A stretch of 64,000 bases of DNA from an uncultured Bacteroidales bacterium (GTDB lineage: Bacteria; Bacteroidota; Bacteroidia; Bacteroidales; F082), in contig CAJOEP010000010.1 of NCBI GenBank assembly GCA_905233445.1, positions 32,287-96,286 of the forward strand, in the 5' to 3' direction. Both the position numbers and the translations under genes were made by a program. The notes below the pieces were generated by a model. The model was not told the DNA's origin. It did not search any database and was given only the letters and a program-made list of their open reading frames with translations. Each line of letters opens with the position of its first letter. Position 1 is the first letter of the stretch. Shown here one piece after another: positions 43,107 through 51,440 of this stretch.

Positions 43107-43547
43107 CTCTTTTTTCGAATCCTTTTCCTTCAAGCTGTCGCGTTTGTCATAAAAATGTTTTCCTTTCGCCAGCGCTATCTCCAGTTTTGCCAGTCCTTTC
43201 TCGTTGATAAACAATTCGATAGGGATTATAGTGAAGCCTTTTTCGGAGCTTTTCGCTTTAAGTTTGCGCAGTTCCTTCATCGTGAGAAGCAGTTTGCGGT
43301 CGCGTTTTGGCACATGGTTGTTGTATGTCCCGAATGCGTATTCCGCGATATGCATGCCAATGGCCCATAATTCGTCGCCGATGAACGAGCAATACGACTC
43401 CATAATGCTTGCTTTGCCCTCACGGATGCTCTTTATTTCAGTGCCTGTGAGGACAATGCCGGCAGTGTAGCGGTCGATGAGGAAATACTCGAACGATGCC
43501 CGCTTGTTTTTTATGCTTATTCTGACTTGTTTGACTTTGTTTGCCAT
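43086..43547 (-). CDS. smpB: SsrA-binding protein SmpB
   Basis: 153 residues, the protein that binds tmRNA and rescues stalled ribosomes. Family motifs: [40 protein letters not shown], the tmRNA-binding barrel; [19 protein letters not shown]; and the C-terminal helix [18 protein letters not shown]. It overlaps the prohibitin gene upstream by one base (TAATG). The tmRNA gene itself is not in the window. The C-terminal five residues are encoded by the heptamer repeat, so they may be recently added. Confidence 0.96.
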   Translation of the reverse strand: MANKVKQVRISIKNKRASFEYFLIDRYTAGIVLTGTEIKSIREGKASIMESYCSFIGDELWAIGMHIAEYAFGTYNNHVPKRDRKLLLTMKELRKLKAKSSEKGFTIIPIELFINEKGLAKLEIALAKGKHFYDKRDSLKEKDSKKEILANSY

Positions 43548-44407
43548 TATTTTATGTCTCCTAAAATCAAAGGCATTCCATCCTTGCTGTTGCCAACGAT
43601 GATGATTTTTGAGTTTGGTGATTCGGCGAGTTTCAATGTTGCCTCAATGCCTTTTTCACGTAAAATCTTGTCGTTGATACTGGCGCTGACGATGTTGTTG
43701 GCTCTTGCCTTACCTTCAGCCTCAACACGTTGACGCTCAGCCTCTTGCGATGCTTTCTCGAGTTTAAACTCATATTCCAAAGCTTCCTGTTCCTGTTTCA
43801 GTTTGCTCTCGATAGCCGATTTGATTGTTGGAGGTAGGGTGACCGAACGGATGAGTACCTGATTGAGCTGTATATGCTTGCCTTCCAGGAGGTTTTTTGT
43901 CTCAATGAAAATCTCTTCCTGTATAGCATCACGTTTTGTCGAATAAATCTGTTCAGGAGTGTATCTTCCGAGCACGCTTCTAGCAGCTGAACGCATGGCT
44001 GGATATACGGCTCTGGTGAGGTATTGCGTTCCGATTGTGGCGTGTAAGTGTCCGAGTTCTTCCCATTTGGGCTGATACCAGGTAGAGAATTCTATCTTGA
44101 TTTCCAATCCGTTAGAAGAAAGAGCGCTCATCTCCTCGTCGGCAACTTGCTGACGAACCTCATACAATGTCATGCTGTTCCATGGTGCGATGAAATGGAA
44201 GCCTTCCTCGTATGTCTTTGAGGTGTCAATACCACCGCCAAACAAACGGTAAAGCACGCCGCCGTGTCCGGCAGGAATTGTCACAGTGATGCGACTCCAG
44301 AAAATTATGAGCATTAAAACCAGTACGCCAATGAGGATGAATGGTCCGTATTTCTTGTTGTTTGATGGCTTATTCTGTTGATAGCCAGACTGTTGTGTGT
44401 ATTCCAT
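43547..44407 (-). CDS. Prohibitin-family SPFH/band-7 membrane protein
   Basis: 286 residues. One N-terminal membrane helix ([18 protein letters not shown], about 25-43) is followed by the SPFH domain: [44 protein letters not shown], which is the prohibitin pattern. The coiled coil ([33 protein letters not shown]) ends the protein. Such proteins form ring-shaped membrane assemblies that hold or regulate proteases. smpB starts on its last base. Confidence 0.93.
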   Translation of the reverse strand: MEYTQQSGYQQNKPSNNKKYGPFILIGVLVLMLIIFWSRITVTIPAGHGGVLYRLFGGGIDTSKTYEEGFHFIAPWNSMTLYEVRQQVADEEMSALSSNGLEIKIEFSTWYQPKWEELGHLHATIGTQYLTRAVYPAMRSAARSVLGRYTPEQIYSTKRDAIQEEIFIETKNLLEGKHIQLNQVLIRSVTLPPTIKSAIESKLKQEQEALEYEFKLEKASQEAERQRVEAEGKARANNIVSASINDKILREKGIEATLKLAESPNSKIIIVGNSKDGMPLILGDIK

Positions 44408-44438
44408 ATCTGAATTTTTTTTAATTTGTTAATTTCTG

Positions 44439-44446
44439 CAAAGGTA
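44439..44446 (-). promoter_or_regulatory. -7 promoter element for the prohibitin-smpB run
   Basis: CAAAGGTA on plus is TACCTTTG on minus, 31 bases before the ATG at 44407. Confidence 0.6.
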
Positions 44447-44459
44447 ATAAAAAAAACGA

Positions 44460-44467
44460 TAATTTTG
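44460..44467 (+). promoter_or_regulatory. -7 promoter element for the M49-nicotinamidase gene
   Basis: TAATTTTG, 38 bases before the ATG at 44506; divergent from the prohibitin promoter only 13 bases away. Confidence 0.6.
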
Positions 44468-44505
44468 CACCCATATTTTAGGAATTATTAATTAAAATAA
44501 AAATA

Positions 44506-47103
44506 ATGAAGAAAATTATCATGATTTTAGGAATTGCAGGGCTTCTAACTGCTTGTACATCAAACGATAAGGAAGCTCAAAATGGAGAATTTAAGTATCT
44601 GGTTGACGAATTCGCCGACTTGAAAGTGATGCGTTATCAGATTCCGGGATGGGATGAGTTGACGCTGCAACAGAAAGAGTACATTTATTATCTTGGTGAA
44701 GCTGCAAAATGCGGCCGCGACATCCTCGCCGACCAGAATTTCAAGTATAACCTCACAGTCCGTAAGACCCTTGAGGCAATTCTCAATTCATACAAAGGCG
44801 ATAAAAAATGCGCTGATTATCAGAACTTTGTGGTTTATGCAAAGCGCGTTTTCTTCAGCAACGGCATCCATCATCATTATGCTGAAGATAAGATGTTTCC
44901 GGAGATTTCTCAGGAATATTTCGCACAGCTCGTGAAGAAATCAGATGCAAAACTTTTACCTTTGGCAGATGGCGAAACGGTTGAGGATTTCCTTGATTTC
45001 ATCACACCGGTGATTTTCGACAAGGATTTGTACAAAATGCGTCGCAGTGGGGAAGATGACATCATCCAAAACTCATGTGTCAATTTCTACAAAGGCAATA
45101 TTAATAAAGGAGAAGTCGAGGCATTTTACGATGCTCAGCGTACACCTAATGATGAGCAACCTATTTCTTATGGCTTGAATTCAAGACTTGTGAAAGAAAA
45201 TGGCAAACTGCAAGAGGAAGTTTACAAGGTTGGCGGACTTTATGGAAACGCTATTGAACAGATAGTTTATTGGCTCAAGAAAGCTAACGAGGTTGCAGAA
45301 AATGACAGTCAGCGCAACTATACTAATTTGTTAATTGATTATTACACAACGGGTTGTCTTAAAAAATGGGACGAATACAACATCGCTTGGGTTCAGGATT
45401 CAATCTCGAATATTGACTTCGTGAACGGCTTTATCGAGGACTACAACGACCCGATGGGTATGAAAGCAACATGGGAAGCTATCGTTGACTACAAAGACAT
45501 GGAAGCCACAAAGCGTTCGGAAATCATTAGTGCAAATGCACAATGGTTTGAGGATAACTCGCCTGTTGATGCCCGTTTCAAGAAGAAAGAATGCAAGGGC
45601 GTGAGTGCTAAAGGTATCATCGTGACCACTTTGGCTGGCGACTGCTTCCCGGCACCTCCAATCGGAATCAACCTTCCGAATGCCGACTGGATCCGTAAGG
45701 ATTATGGTTCTAAATCAGTGACTATCACAAACTTGATGGATGCATACGACAAGGCAGCAAACGAGTCACCGAAGAGCGTTTTGGCTGAATTTGCTTACTC
45801 ACAGGAAGAAATCGACCTCTGTAAGAAATACAGCAGCATTGCTGATGTTTTGCACACCGACTTGCACGAATGCCTTGGTCACGGTTCGGGTCAGTTGCTG
45901 CCAACAACGCCACAGAATGCTCTTAAGGAATACAGCTCGGCTCTCGAAGAAGCCCGCGCAGACCTCTTTGGCCTTTATTACTGTGCCGATCCTAAGATGG
46001 TGGAACTCGGCATCCTTCCTAATATGGAGTGCTACAAGGCACAATACGCCGACTTCATCCGCAACGGTCTCATGAGCCAGCTCGCACGCATCGAACTTGG
46101 CAAGAACATAACAGAGGCTCACATGCAGGACCGCGCTCTCATCAGCTGGTGGTGCTATGAACAGGGTAAGAAAGACAACGTTATCGAGAAGAAAGTTCGC
46201 GACGGAAAGACATATTTCGTCATCAACGATTATGAGAAACTCCGTGCTTTGTTTGGTGATCTTCTCGCTGAGATTCAGCGTGTTAAGTCAGAAGGTGACT
46301 ATGAAGAAGGCAAACGTCTTATTGAGACTTACGCAGTGAAGATTGACATTGACCTTCACAAAGAGGTGAAGTCTCGTTACGAGGCTCTCGGACTCAAGCC
46401 TTACGGCGGATTCATCAATCCTGACATCGTTCCTGTCATGAAAGATGGTAAAGTTGTTGATTATCAAGTTAAATATCCTTGCGACTTCTTGAAACAGCAT
46501 CTTGATTATGGCAAGAACTACAGTTTCGTTGAGGAAAACCACGATGCTCCTGAGCATCTTGTCGTCGATATGCTTTACGATTTCATTGATGGCACTTTGG
46601 CATGCGGAAATGCTGAAAACGCTGTGCATGAGGTTGTGAAATACATCAATGCGCATCCTGAAGAGAGAGTTATTTACATCACCGATTATCATCCGGCGAA
46701 CCATAGTTCATTTGCTGATTTCGGCGGCATATGGCCTGTTCACTGCGTGCAGGGAACCCGCGGAGGTGCTATCCATGAGGCTTTCTACACCGATGTCATC
46801 AACCCTGCAAACCGTCCTGACCCGGAAAGAAACATCTTCCGAAAAGGTGCTAAAGTTGATGAAGAACAATATTCTGGCTTCGAGTCGGTTGGACCAGACG
46901 GCAGAATGCTTTCGGAATGTGTCGGTAAAGACTTGGTTATCAGCGGTATAGCTACTGAGTATTGCGTTAAAAACACCTTGATGGAGTTCCTAAATGCCGG
47001 TCATAATATCGAACTTCTCGTTCCGGGGCTCGGCTATGTCGATAAGAAAGGTCACGATGCGACGATGAAGGAGTTGCGAAAAATGGTTACAGTTATTGAA
47101 TAG
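44506..47103 (+). CDS. Fusion lipoprotein: dipeptidyl peptidase III (M49) + nicotinamidase
   Basis: 865 residues in one frame; M49 peptidases of this group are about 675. The lipoprotein signal ends LTAC (Cys17). Residues about 25-680 are the M49 domain: zinc motif HECLGH at 454-459, glutamate motif EEARAD at 481-486 and the closing YPCDFLKQHLDYGKNYSFV. Residues 683-865 are a complete nicotinamidase (PncA): catalytic Asp688 in VVDMLYDF, Lys780 in FRKGAK and Cys820 in GIATEYCVKNT, with metal ligands Asp727 and His729 (ITDYHPANHSSF) and His746 (WPVHCVQGT). The first half removes dipeptides; the second would deamidate nicotinamide to nicotinate. With the lipoprotein signal, both would act outside the cytosol. 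No stop, frameshift or repeat marks the joint near residue 682. Confidence 0.87.
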   Translation: MKKIIMILGIAGLLTACTSNDKEAQNGEFKYLVDEFADLKVMRYQIPGWDELTLQQKEYIYYLGEAAKCGRDILADQNFKYNLTVRKTLEAILNSYKGDKKCADYQNFVVYAKRVFFSNGIHHHYAEDKMFPEISQEYFAQLVKKSDAKLLPLADGETVEDFLDFITPVIFDKDLYKMRRSGEDDIIQNSCVNFYKGNINKGEVEAFYDAQRTPNDEQPISYGLNSRLVKENGKLQEEVYKVGGLYGNAIEQIVYWLKKANEVAENDSQRNYTNLLIDYYTTGCLKKWDEYNIAWVQDSISNIDFVNGFIEDYNDPMGMKATWEAIVDYKDMEATKRSEIISANAQWFEDNSPVDARFKKKECKGVSAKGIIVTTLAGDCFPAPPIGINLPNADWIRKDYGSKSVTITNLMDAYDKAANESPKSVLAEFAYSQEEIDLCKKYSSIADVLHTDLHECLGHGSGQLLPTTPQNALKEYSSALEEARADLFGLYYCADPKMVELGILPNMECYKAQYADFIRNGLMSQLARIELGKNITEAHMQDRALISWWCYEQGKKDNVIEKKVRDGKTYFVINDYEKLRALFGDLLAEIQRVKSEGDYEEGKRLIETYAVKIDIDLHKEVKSRYEALGLKPYGGFINPDIVPVMKDGKVVDYQVKYPCDFLKQHLDYGKNYSFVEENHDAPEHLVVDMLYDFIDGTLACGNAENAVHEVVKYINAHPEERVIYITDYHPANHSSFADFGGIWPVHCVQGTRGGAIHEAFYTDVINPANRPDPERNIFRKGAKVDEEQYSGFESVGPDGRMLSECVGKDLVISGIATEYCVKNTLMEFLNAGHNIELLVPGLGYVDKKGHDATMKELRKMVTVIE

Positions 47104-47222
47104 CCATTAGCTGTTAGCCGTTAGCTACTAGCCATTAGTCTTTAGACGTTAGTTACTAATCTCTAAAAACTAATGGCTAATTTCTTTAACTCCACACTTC
47201 TCTCTCAACTCTTTACTCTTTA
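47101..47222. repeat. Two heptamer arrays between convergent stop codons
   Basis: From the TAG stop of the M49 fusion, about twelve 7-base units beginning TA run rightward (TAGCCAT, TAGCTGT, TAGACGT and similar) to about 47184. From the TAA stop of the outer-membrane protein on the minus strand, units AGAGTAA, AGAGTTG and AGTGTGG run the other way. The arrays are of different unit sequence and meet near 47185. The AGTGTGG unit also occurs in the hsp20 repeat. Confidence 0.8.
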
Positions 47223-48023
47223 CTCTTTTTTCCGTCTTTCCTCCCTCTCTCTTTGTCGTTCCAACTTCCTGCGCTGGCGTTCCAATGCCTTGTTATGGTA
47301 TTTTGGGTTGTCGCCGGTGTAGCGGTATTCCTCACGCTGTAAATCTTCAAGTTTCTCGTTGAAAACGTATGTCAGACGGAAGGTGAAAAGGTTGTTGTAT
47401 TGCTTGAAAATGCCCAGCGATTCTCCCGCAAGATTAAAGTATTCGCGTTTCCTGATAGGGTTGAGCGAATATGAGTATCTGAATCCGAGCTTCCAGCGTT
47501 TGTAAACGCGCAGTTTCACGTCGGCAAGGATGTTGAACTCGTTTTGGTCATATTCGCCACTGGTGGCTGTGACGCCGGTTCTAACACCATGTTCATATTC
47601 CGTGAGCCCCATCAATCGGGCATAAGAGACTCCAACGCCTGCCGACGCAAGCCTTTTATCAGTGAAATAAATCATGAACGGAACCTCGCCGTAACTCATG
47701 TTAACATTGTATTCGCCAGTGATTTCAATGCCGGTGACTGGGTCGATGGCATGGTCAAAAAACTTTCTGCCTTGTTTGGCGCCTTTTTGATTATAAAGGA
47801 CTTCCATGGAAAGCTCGAGGCTGAAGTTTCTTATTCTCCAAACAGGTGCAATGACGCCGACACCCACGTTGATGCCGGGTTTGAAAAACCCCATAATCTG
47901 GTCGCCGTCAACTTGGCAGATGTTGTAGCCCACGAATGCTTCGCCCAAGAAAATCTGGGCTTTCGCCACGTTTGAAAATGTTGCGAATAATATGAATAAT
48001 CCGATTAGTATGTACTTTTTCAT
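47220..48023 (-). CDS. Outer-membrane beta-barrel protein, PorT-like
   Basis: 267 residues. Signal peptide ends AKAQ. Residues about 30-220 alternate as amphipathic strands with turns (MEVLYNQKGAKQ, YGEVPFMIYF, KLGFRYSYSLNPIRKREYFN, LFTFRLTYVF), the outer_membrane_beta-barrel_2/PorT pattern of Bacteroidetes. It ends with an unusual 45-residue basic, Arg/Glu-rich tail (for example RQRRKLERQREREERRKKE) after the last strand. Function unknown. Convergent with the M49 fusion. Confidence 0.8.
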   Translation of the reverse strand: MKKYILIGLFILFATFSNVAKAQIFLGEAFVGYNICQVDGDQIMGFFKPGINVGVGVIAPVWRIRNFSLELSMEVLYNQKGAKQGRKFFDHAIDPVTGIEITGEYNVNMSYGEVPFMIYFTDKRLASAGVGVSYARLMGLTEYEHGVRTGVTATSGEYDQNEFNILADVKLRVYKRWKLGFRYSYSLNPIRKREYFNLAGESLGIFKQYNNLFTFRLTYVFNEKLEDLQREEYRYTGDNPKYHNKALERQRRKLERQREREERRKKE

Positions 48024-48054
48024 GATATTACAACGTGAAAATCACAAAAATATT

Positions 48055-50175
48055 TTATCTCATGCTCAAACTGATGCGTTTTCTTGGGATGTCAACATCG
48101 GTGACAGTCACTTTTATCTTCTGGTTGAGCTTTACCACTTGGTTCGGGTCGGTGATATAGCTGTTCGACATCTGGCTTATGTGTACGAGTCCGTCCTGAT
48201 GCACGCCGATATCGACAAAACAGCCGAAAGCCGTTATATTTGTGACGATTCCGACCAACTGCATGCCTTGACGCAAGTCGTTGATAGTGCGGATGTTTTT
48301 GTCAAATTCAAACACTTCAAATGCTTTTCTCGGGTCGCGACCTGGTTTCTTGAGCTCGTCGATGATGTCGTTGATTGTTTCGATGCCGAAGTCTTTCTCG
48401 ATAAACTCTTTTGGGTTTATCTTTGCTATAAGTTCGTCGTTGCCAATCAGTTCGTCAACTTTTACTCCGAGTTTTTTTGCCATTTTCTCGACAATGTGAT
48501 AACTCTCGGGGTGCACCGCACTTGCGTCGAGTGGCTGTTTTGCCCCGTGTATCCTGAGGAATCCGGCACATTGTTCGTAAGCTTTGTTTCCGAGACGAGG
48601 CACTTCCAAAAGTTGTTTTCGGCTTGTGAATCCTCCGTTTTCGTTCCGGTATTTCACAATCGAGCTAGCTAATTGAGGGCCTACGCCGCTAACGTAGGAA
48701 AGCAGCTGCTCGCTTGCCGAGTTGAGTTCCACACCCACAGCGTTGACGCAACTTTCTACTACTGTGTTAAGCTCGTCGCCAAGCAATTTTTGGTTCACGT
48801 CGTGCTGGTATTGTCCAACGCCGATTGATTTCGGGTCTATTTTTACCAATTCCGCCAAAGGGTCCATGAGTCGTCGGCCTATGCTTACTGCACCTCGTAC
48901 TGTGATGTCGTAGTCTGGGAATTCGTCTCTTGCCACCTTGCTGGCCGAATATATCGAAGCGCCGCTTTCGTTGACCATCACAGCGGTGATGTCTCTGTCG
49001 AATCTTATGCTTTTGATGAAATCTTCGGTTTCGCGTCCTGCAGTTCCATTGCCGATGGCTATGACGTCAATCTTGTAAGCCTGCACCAGATGCGCTATTT
49101 TGGCTGCTGATTTGCCATGTTCGTTTTGTGGTGGGTGAGGGTAGATGGTCTCGTTGTGAATCAAAGATCCTAACTCGTTTAATATCACCACTTTACATCC
49201 GGTGCGGAAGCCAGGGTCGAGTGCTAAAACACGTTTCTTGCCGAGTGGAGCGGCCAACAATAGTTGTCGCAGGTTTTCTGCAAACACTTTCACTGCCACT
49301 TCATCGGCTTTTTCTTTGTAGAGAGCTCGCATTTCGGTCTCAAGCGAAGGCTCCAGCAGCCGTTTCCATGCATCATCGATGGCATCCTGCACCAAGTCGG
49401 TGGAAGCGTTGTCGTTTTTCAAAAATATGCTGTCGAGAACGTTGAGAGCGTCGTCAGCATTAATGTTCAGCTTTACCTTCAGAAGTCCTTCATCTTCAGC
49501 GCGGAACAGTGCCAGGATGCGGTGCGACGGTGCGCTTGCGATAGGCTCGTTGAAGTCGAAATATTGTTTGTAATTTTGTGCTTCGGCTTCTTTTCCCTTC
49601 ACTAAAGTTGATGTGATGACACCCTGTCTGTGGTAAATCTTGCGTATTTTGTTGCGTCCGTTGATGTTCTCTGAAATCCATTCGGCCATGATGTCGCAAG
49701 CACCTTTTAGGGCTTCTTCTTCGTTGTTGACATCTTTCTCCTTGTTAATGAAACGTTTAGCCATACCGTTCACGTCGTCGCTGTTTTGCGACATGATGAG
49801 TTTTGCCAGCGGCTCGAGTCCTTTCTGACGTGCAATCTCAGCCTTGGTGCGGCGTTTCGGCTTGTATGGGAGATATAAATCTTCAACATCCTGCAGTGTT
49901 TCTGCGTTGTTTATCTGTTTTTCGAGTTCAGGGGTCAGTTTTTCCTGTTCTGAAATCGATTTAAGCACGAAATCCTTACGTTTCTCGAGTTCTTCGAGTT
50001 GTTCGAGGCGTTTTTTTACATCCGCCACGGTTTCCTCGTTCATGGTGTCTGTCATTTCCTTGCGATAACGCGCAATGAAAGGCACCGTCGCGCCCTCACC
50101 GAGCAGCTTTATCACATTCTCAGCCACTCTAGACGTTACAGAAAACTCTTTTGCTATCTTACTTATGAAATCCAC
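48055..50175 (-). CDS. tex: Tex-family RNA-binding transcription accessory protein
   Basis: 706 residues, the usual Tex length. Domain order: N-terminal helical RuvA-like part (VTSRVAENVIKLLGEGATVPFIARYRKEMT, the Tex opening), YqgF/RNase H-like fold (KRVLALDPGFRTGCKVVIL), helix-hairpin-helix (ELNSASEQLLSYVSGVGPQLASSIVKYR) and C-terminal S1 domain (GMQLVGIVTNITAFGCFVDIGVHQDGLVHISQMS). Tex binds RNA and influences transcription and toxin expression. It follows aroE after a heptamer-repeat spacer of about 50 bases, in a leftward run TPR, Sm_multidrug, aroE, tex. Confidence 0.97.
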   Translation of the reverse strand: MDFISKIAKEFSVTSRVAENVIKLLGEGATVPFIARYRKEMTDTMNEETVADVKKRLEQLEELEKRKDFVLKSISEQEKLTPELEKQINNAETLQDVEDLYLPYKPKRRTKAEIARQKGLEPLAKLIMSQNSDDVNGMAKRFINKEKDVNNEEEALKGACDIMAEWISENINGRNKIRKIYHRQGVITSTLVKGKEAEAQNYKQYFDFNEPIASAPSHRILALFRAEDEGLLKVKLNINADDALNVLDSIFLKNDNASTDLVQDAIDDAWKRLLEPSLETEMRALYKEKADEVAVKVFAENLRQLLLAAPLGKKRVLALDPGFRTGCKVVILNELGSLIHNETIYPHPPQNEHGKSAAKIAHLVQAYKIDVIAIGNGTAGRETEDFIKSIRFDRDITAVMVNESGASIYSASKVARDEFPDYDITVRGAVSIGRRLMDPLAELVKIDPKSIGVGQYQHDVNQKLLGDELNTVVESCVNAVGVELNSASEQLLSYVSGVGPQLASSIVKYRNENGGFTSRKQLLEVPRLGNKAYEQCAGFLRIHGAKQPLDASAVHPESYHIVEKMAKKLGVKVDELIGNDELIAKINPKEFIEKDFGIETINDIIDELKKPGRDPRKAFEVFEFDKNIRTINDLRQGMQLVGIVTNITAFGCFVDIGVHQDGLVHISQMSNSYITDPNQVVKLNQKIKVTVTDVDIPRKRISLSMR

Positions 50176-50232
50176 TTTTAAACTTAAAACTTTTAACTTT
50201 AAACTACTCTAAACTCTACACTCTAAACTATA
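50176..50232 (-). repeat. Heptamer array between aroE and tex
   Basis: On the minus strand, units AGTTTAT, AGTTTAG, AGTGTAG and AGTTTAG start in the aroE stop codon, then a 10-base unit and three more heptamers lead to the tex ATG. Unlike the others this array is not clearly inverted and lies between codirectional genes. Confidence 0.75.
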
Positions 50233-50947
50233 AACTCCAAATTCGCCACGCTGCTTCTGCTTGTAACTTTAACATTTTCAATCCGTTAAAGGCTTTTGCC
50301 CCATATTTTTTCGCTTCTCTCATAAACATCGTCTCTTCCGGATTGTAAATCAAATCGATGAAAACGTTGCTGTTGTTCGCTGTCTCATACGGCAAGTCGG
50401 GCATCTCGTCGCAATTGGGATACATCCCGACAGGTGTTGCATTGATAATCAATTCATTATCATGAAAACCTTCGTTTTTTAACTTTTGATATGAATCGCT
50501 TTTTCTAGTCAGAATCTCGAAAATGATGTTATTGTTTTTCAGAACGAATTGTACCGCATCCGATGCTCCGCCAGTGCCGCATACATAGGCTTTTTTAATA
50601 TCTTTTTCTTTAACTGCGTCTTCCAGAAGTCCTTGAAAACCAATATAATCGGTATTAAAGCCAATCAGTTTTCCGTTTTGAATTTTTACCACATTCACAG
50701 CTCCGATTTCTTTGGCATTCGAATCTATTTCATCAAGGTAGGATAATATCTCTATTTTATATGGATGCGTTATCGTAAAGCCTTGTAAATCAGGATATTG
50801 TGTGATGATATTCTTGATGCTTTCCAATTTCTCAATATCGAAATTGACAAAAAAACAGTCCAATGCTTCATTTTTAAACTTATTATCGAAATAAGCCTTT
50901 GAAAATGAGTGACTTAATGGATGTCCGATGAGTCCGTAATGTCGCAT
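50228..50947 (-). CDS. aroE: Shikimate dehydrogenase
   Basis: 239 residues from ATG 50945-50947 (MRHYGLIGHPLSHSFSKAYF), which matches the family start; ten further in-frame residues upstream would run into the preceding gene. The enzyme reduces 3-dehydroshikimate with NADPH. Motifs: substrate SHSFSK and TITHPYK (catalytic Lys), NTDYIGF, NADP loop VCGTGGASDAVQF and NATPVGMYP. It starts 7 bases after the Sm_multidrug stop and is followed by a heptamer array that begins in its stop codon. Confidence 0.95.
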   Translation of the reverse strand: MRHYGLIGHPLSHSFSKAYFDNKFKNEALDCFFVNFDIEKLESIKNIITQYPDLQGFTITHPYKIEILSYLDEIDSNAKEIGAVNVVKIQNGKLIGFNTDYIGFQGLLEDAVKEKDIKKAYVCGTGGASDAVQFVLKNNNIIFEILTRKSDSYQKLKNEGFHDNELIINATPVGMYPNCDEMPDLPYETANNSNVFIDLIYNPEETMFMREAKKYGAKAFNGLKMLKLQAEAAWRIWSL

Positions 50948-50954
50948 AAATCTG

Positions 50955-51440
50955 TTATATTCCGAAAAATGCCCCAAATCCCAGGGTGCACACTACACCT
51001 ACAATGACGCTTGCTAAAATCACACCGCCGATGACGGCTATGACACTTTTTTTGAAGCCCATGTCCAGAAAACTTGCGGCTAGAGTGCCTGTCCAAGCTC
51101 CTGTGCCAGGCAATGGGATGCCGACAAAGAGCACTAAAGCCCAATAAAGTCCGCGTCCGGCTTTGGCTTGCAGCTTCTGGCCGCCTTTTTCGCCTTTTTC
51201 TAGACACCAGGTGAAGAATTTACCAATGTGTTTTTTATCTTTACCCCATTCAAGTACCTTGCGGGCAAATAAATAAATAAAAGGGACGGGAAGGATATTG
51301 CCTATTGCTATGATGATGTAGCTCCAAAGCAGGCTGAAGTCAGGATTGGCGGCGTGGATGCCGTATGCCACAGGTATCGCGCCACGCAACTCGATGAGCG
51401 GTACCATCGCAATTAAAAAAATGTAGATGTAGTTTTTCAT
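50955..51440 (-). CDS. Small membrane protein, Sm_multidrug_ex family
   Basis: 161 residues with four hydrophobic helices. ELRGAIPVAYGIHA near the N-terminus and FVGIPLPGTGAWTGTLAASFL are hallmark motifs of PF06695 (small multi-drug export), an SNARE-associated-like family with unproven function. Its start overlaps the TPR stop by four bases (ATGA), and aroE starts 7 bases after its stop. Confidence 0.88.
   Translation of the reverse strand: MKNYIYIFLIAMVPLIELRGAIPVAYGIHAANPDFSLLWSYIIIAIGNILPVPFIYLFARKVLEWGKDKKHIGKFFTWCLEKGEKGGQKLQAKAGRGLYWALVLFVGIPLPGTGAWTGTLAASFLDMGFKKSVIAVIGGVILASVIVGVVCTLGFGAFFGI

Noticed and set aside
46288..46704. Separate antisense gene at the M49-nicotinamidase joint
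   Set aside because: The frame is a shadow; the sense frame carries motifs on both sides without a break.
48055..50175. Plus-strand frames opposite tex (for example 47992-48672)
   Set aside because: Shadows of a complete, well conserved gene.
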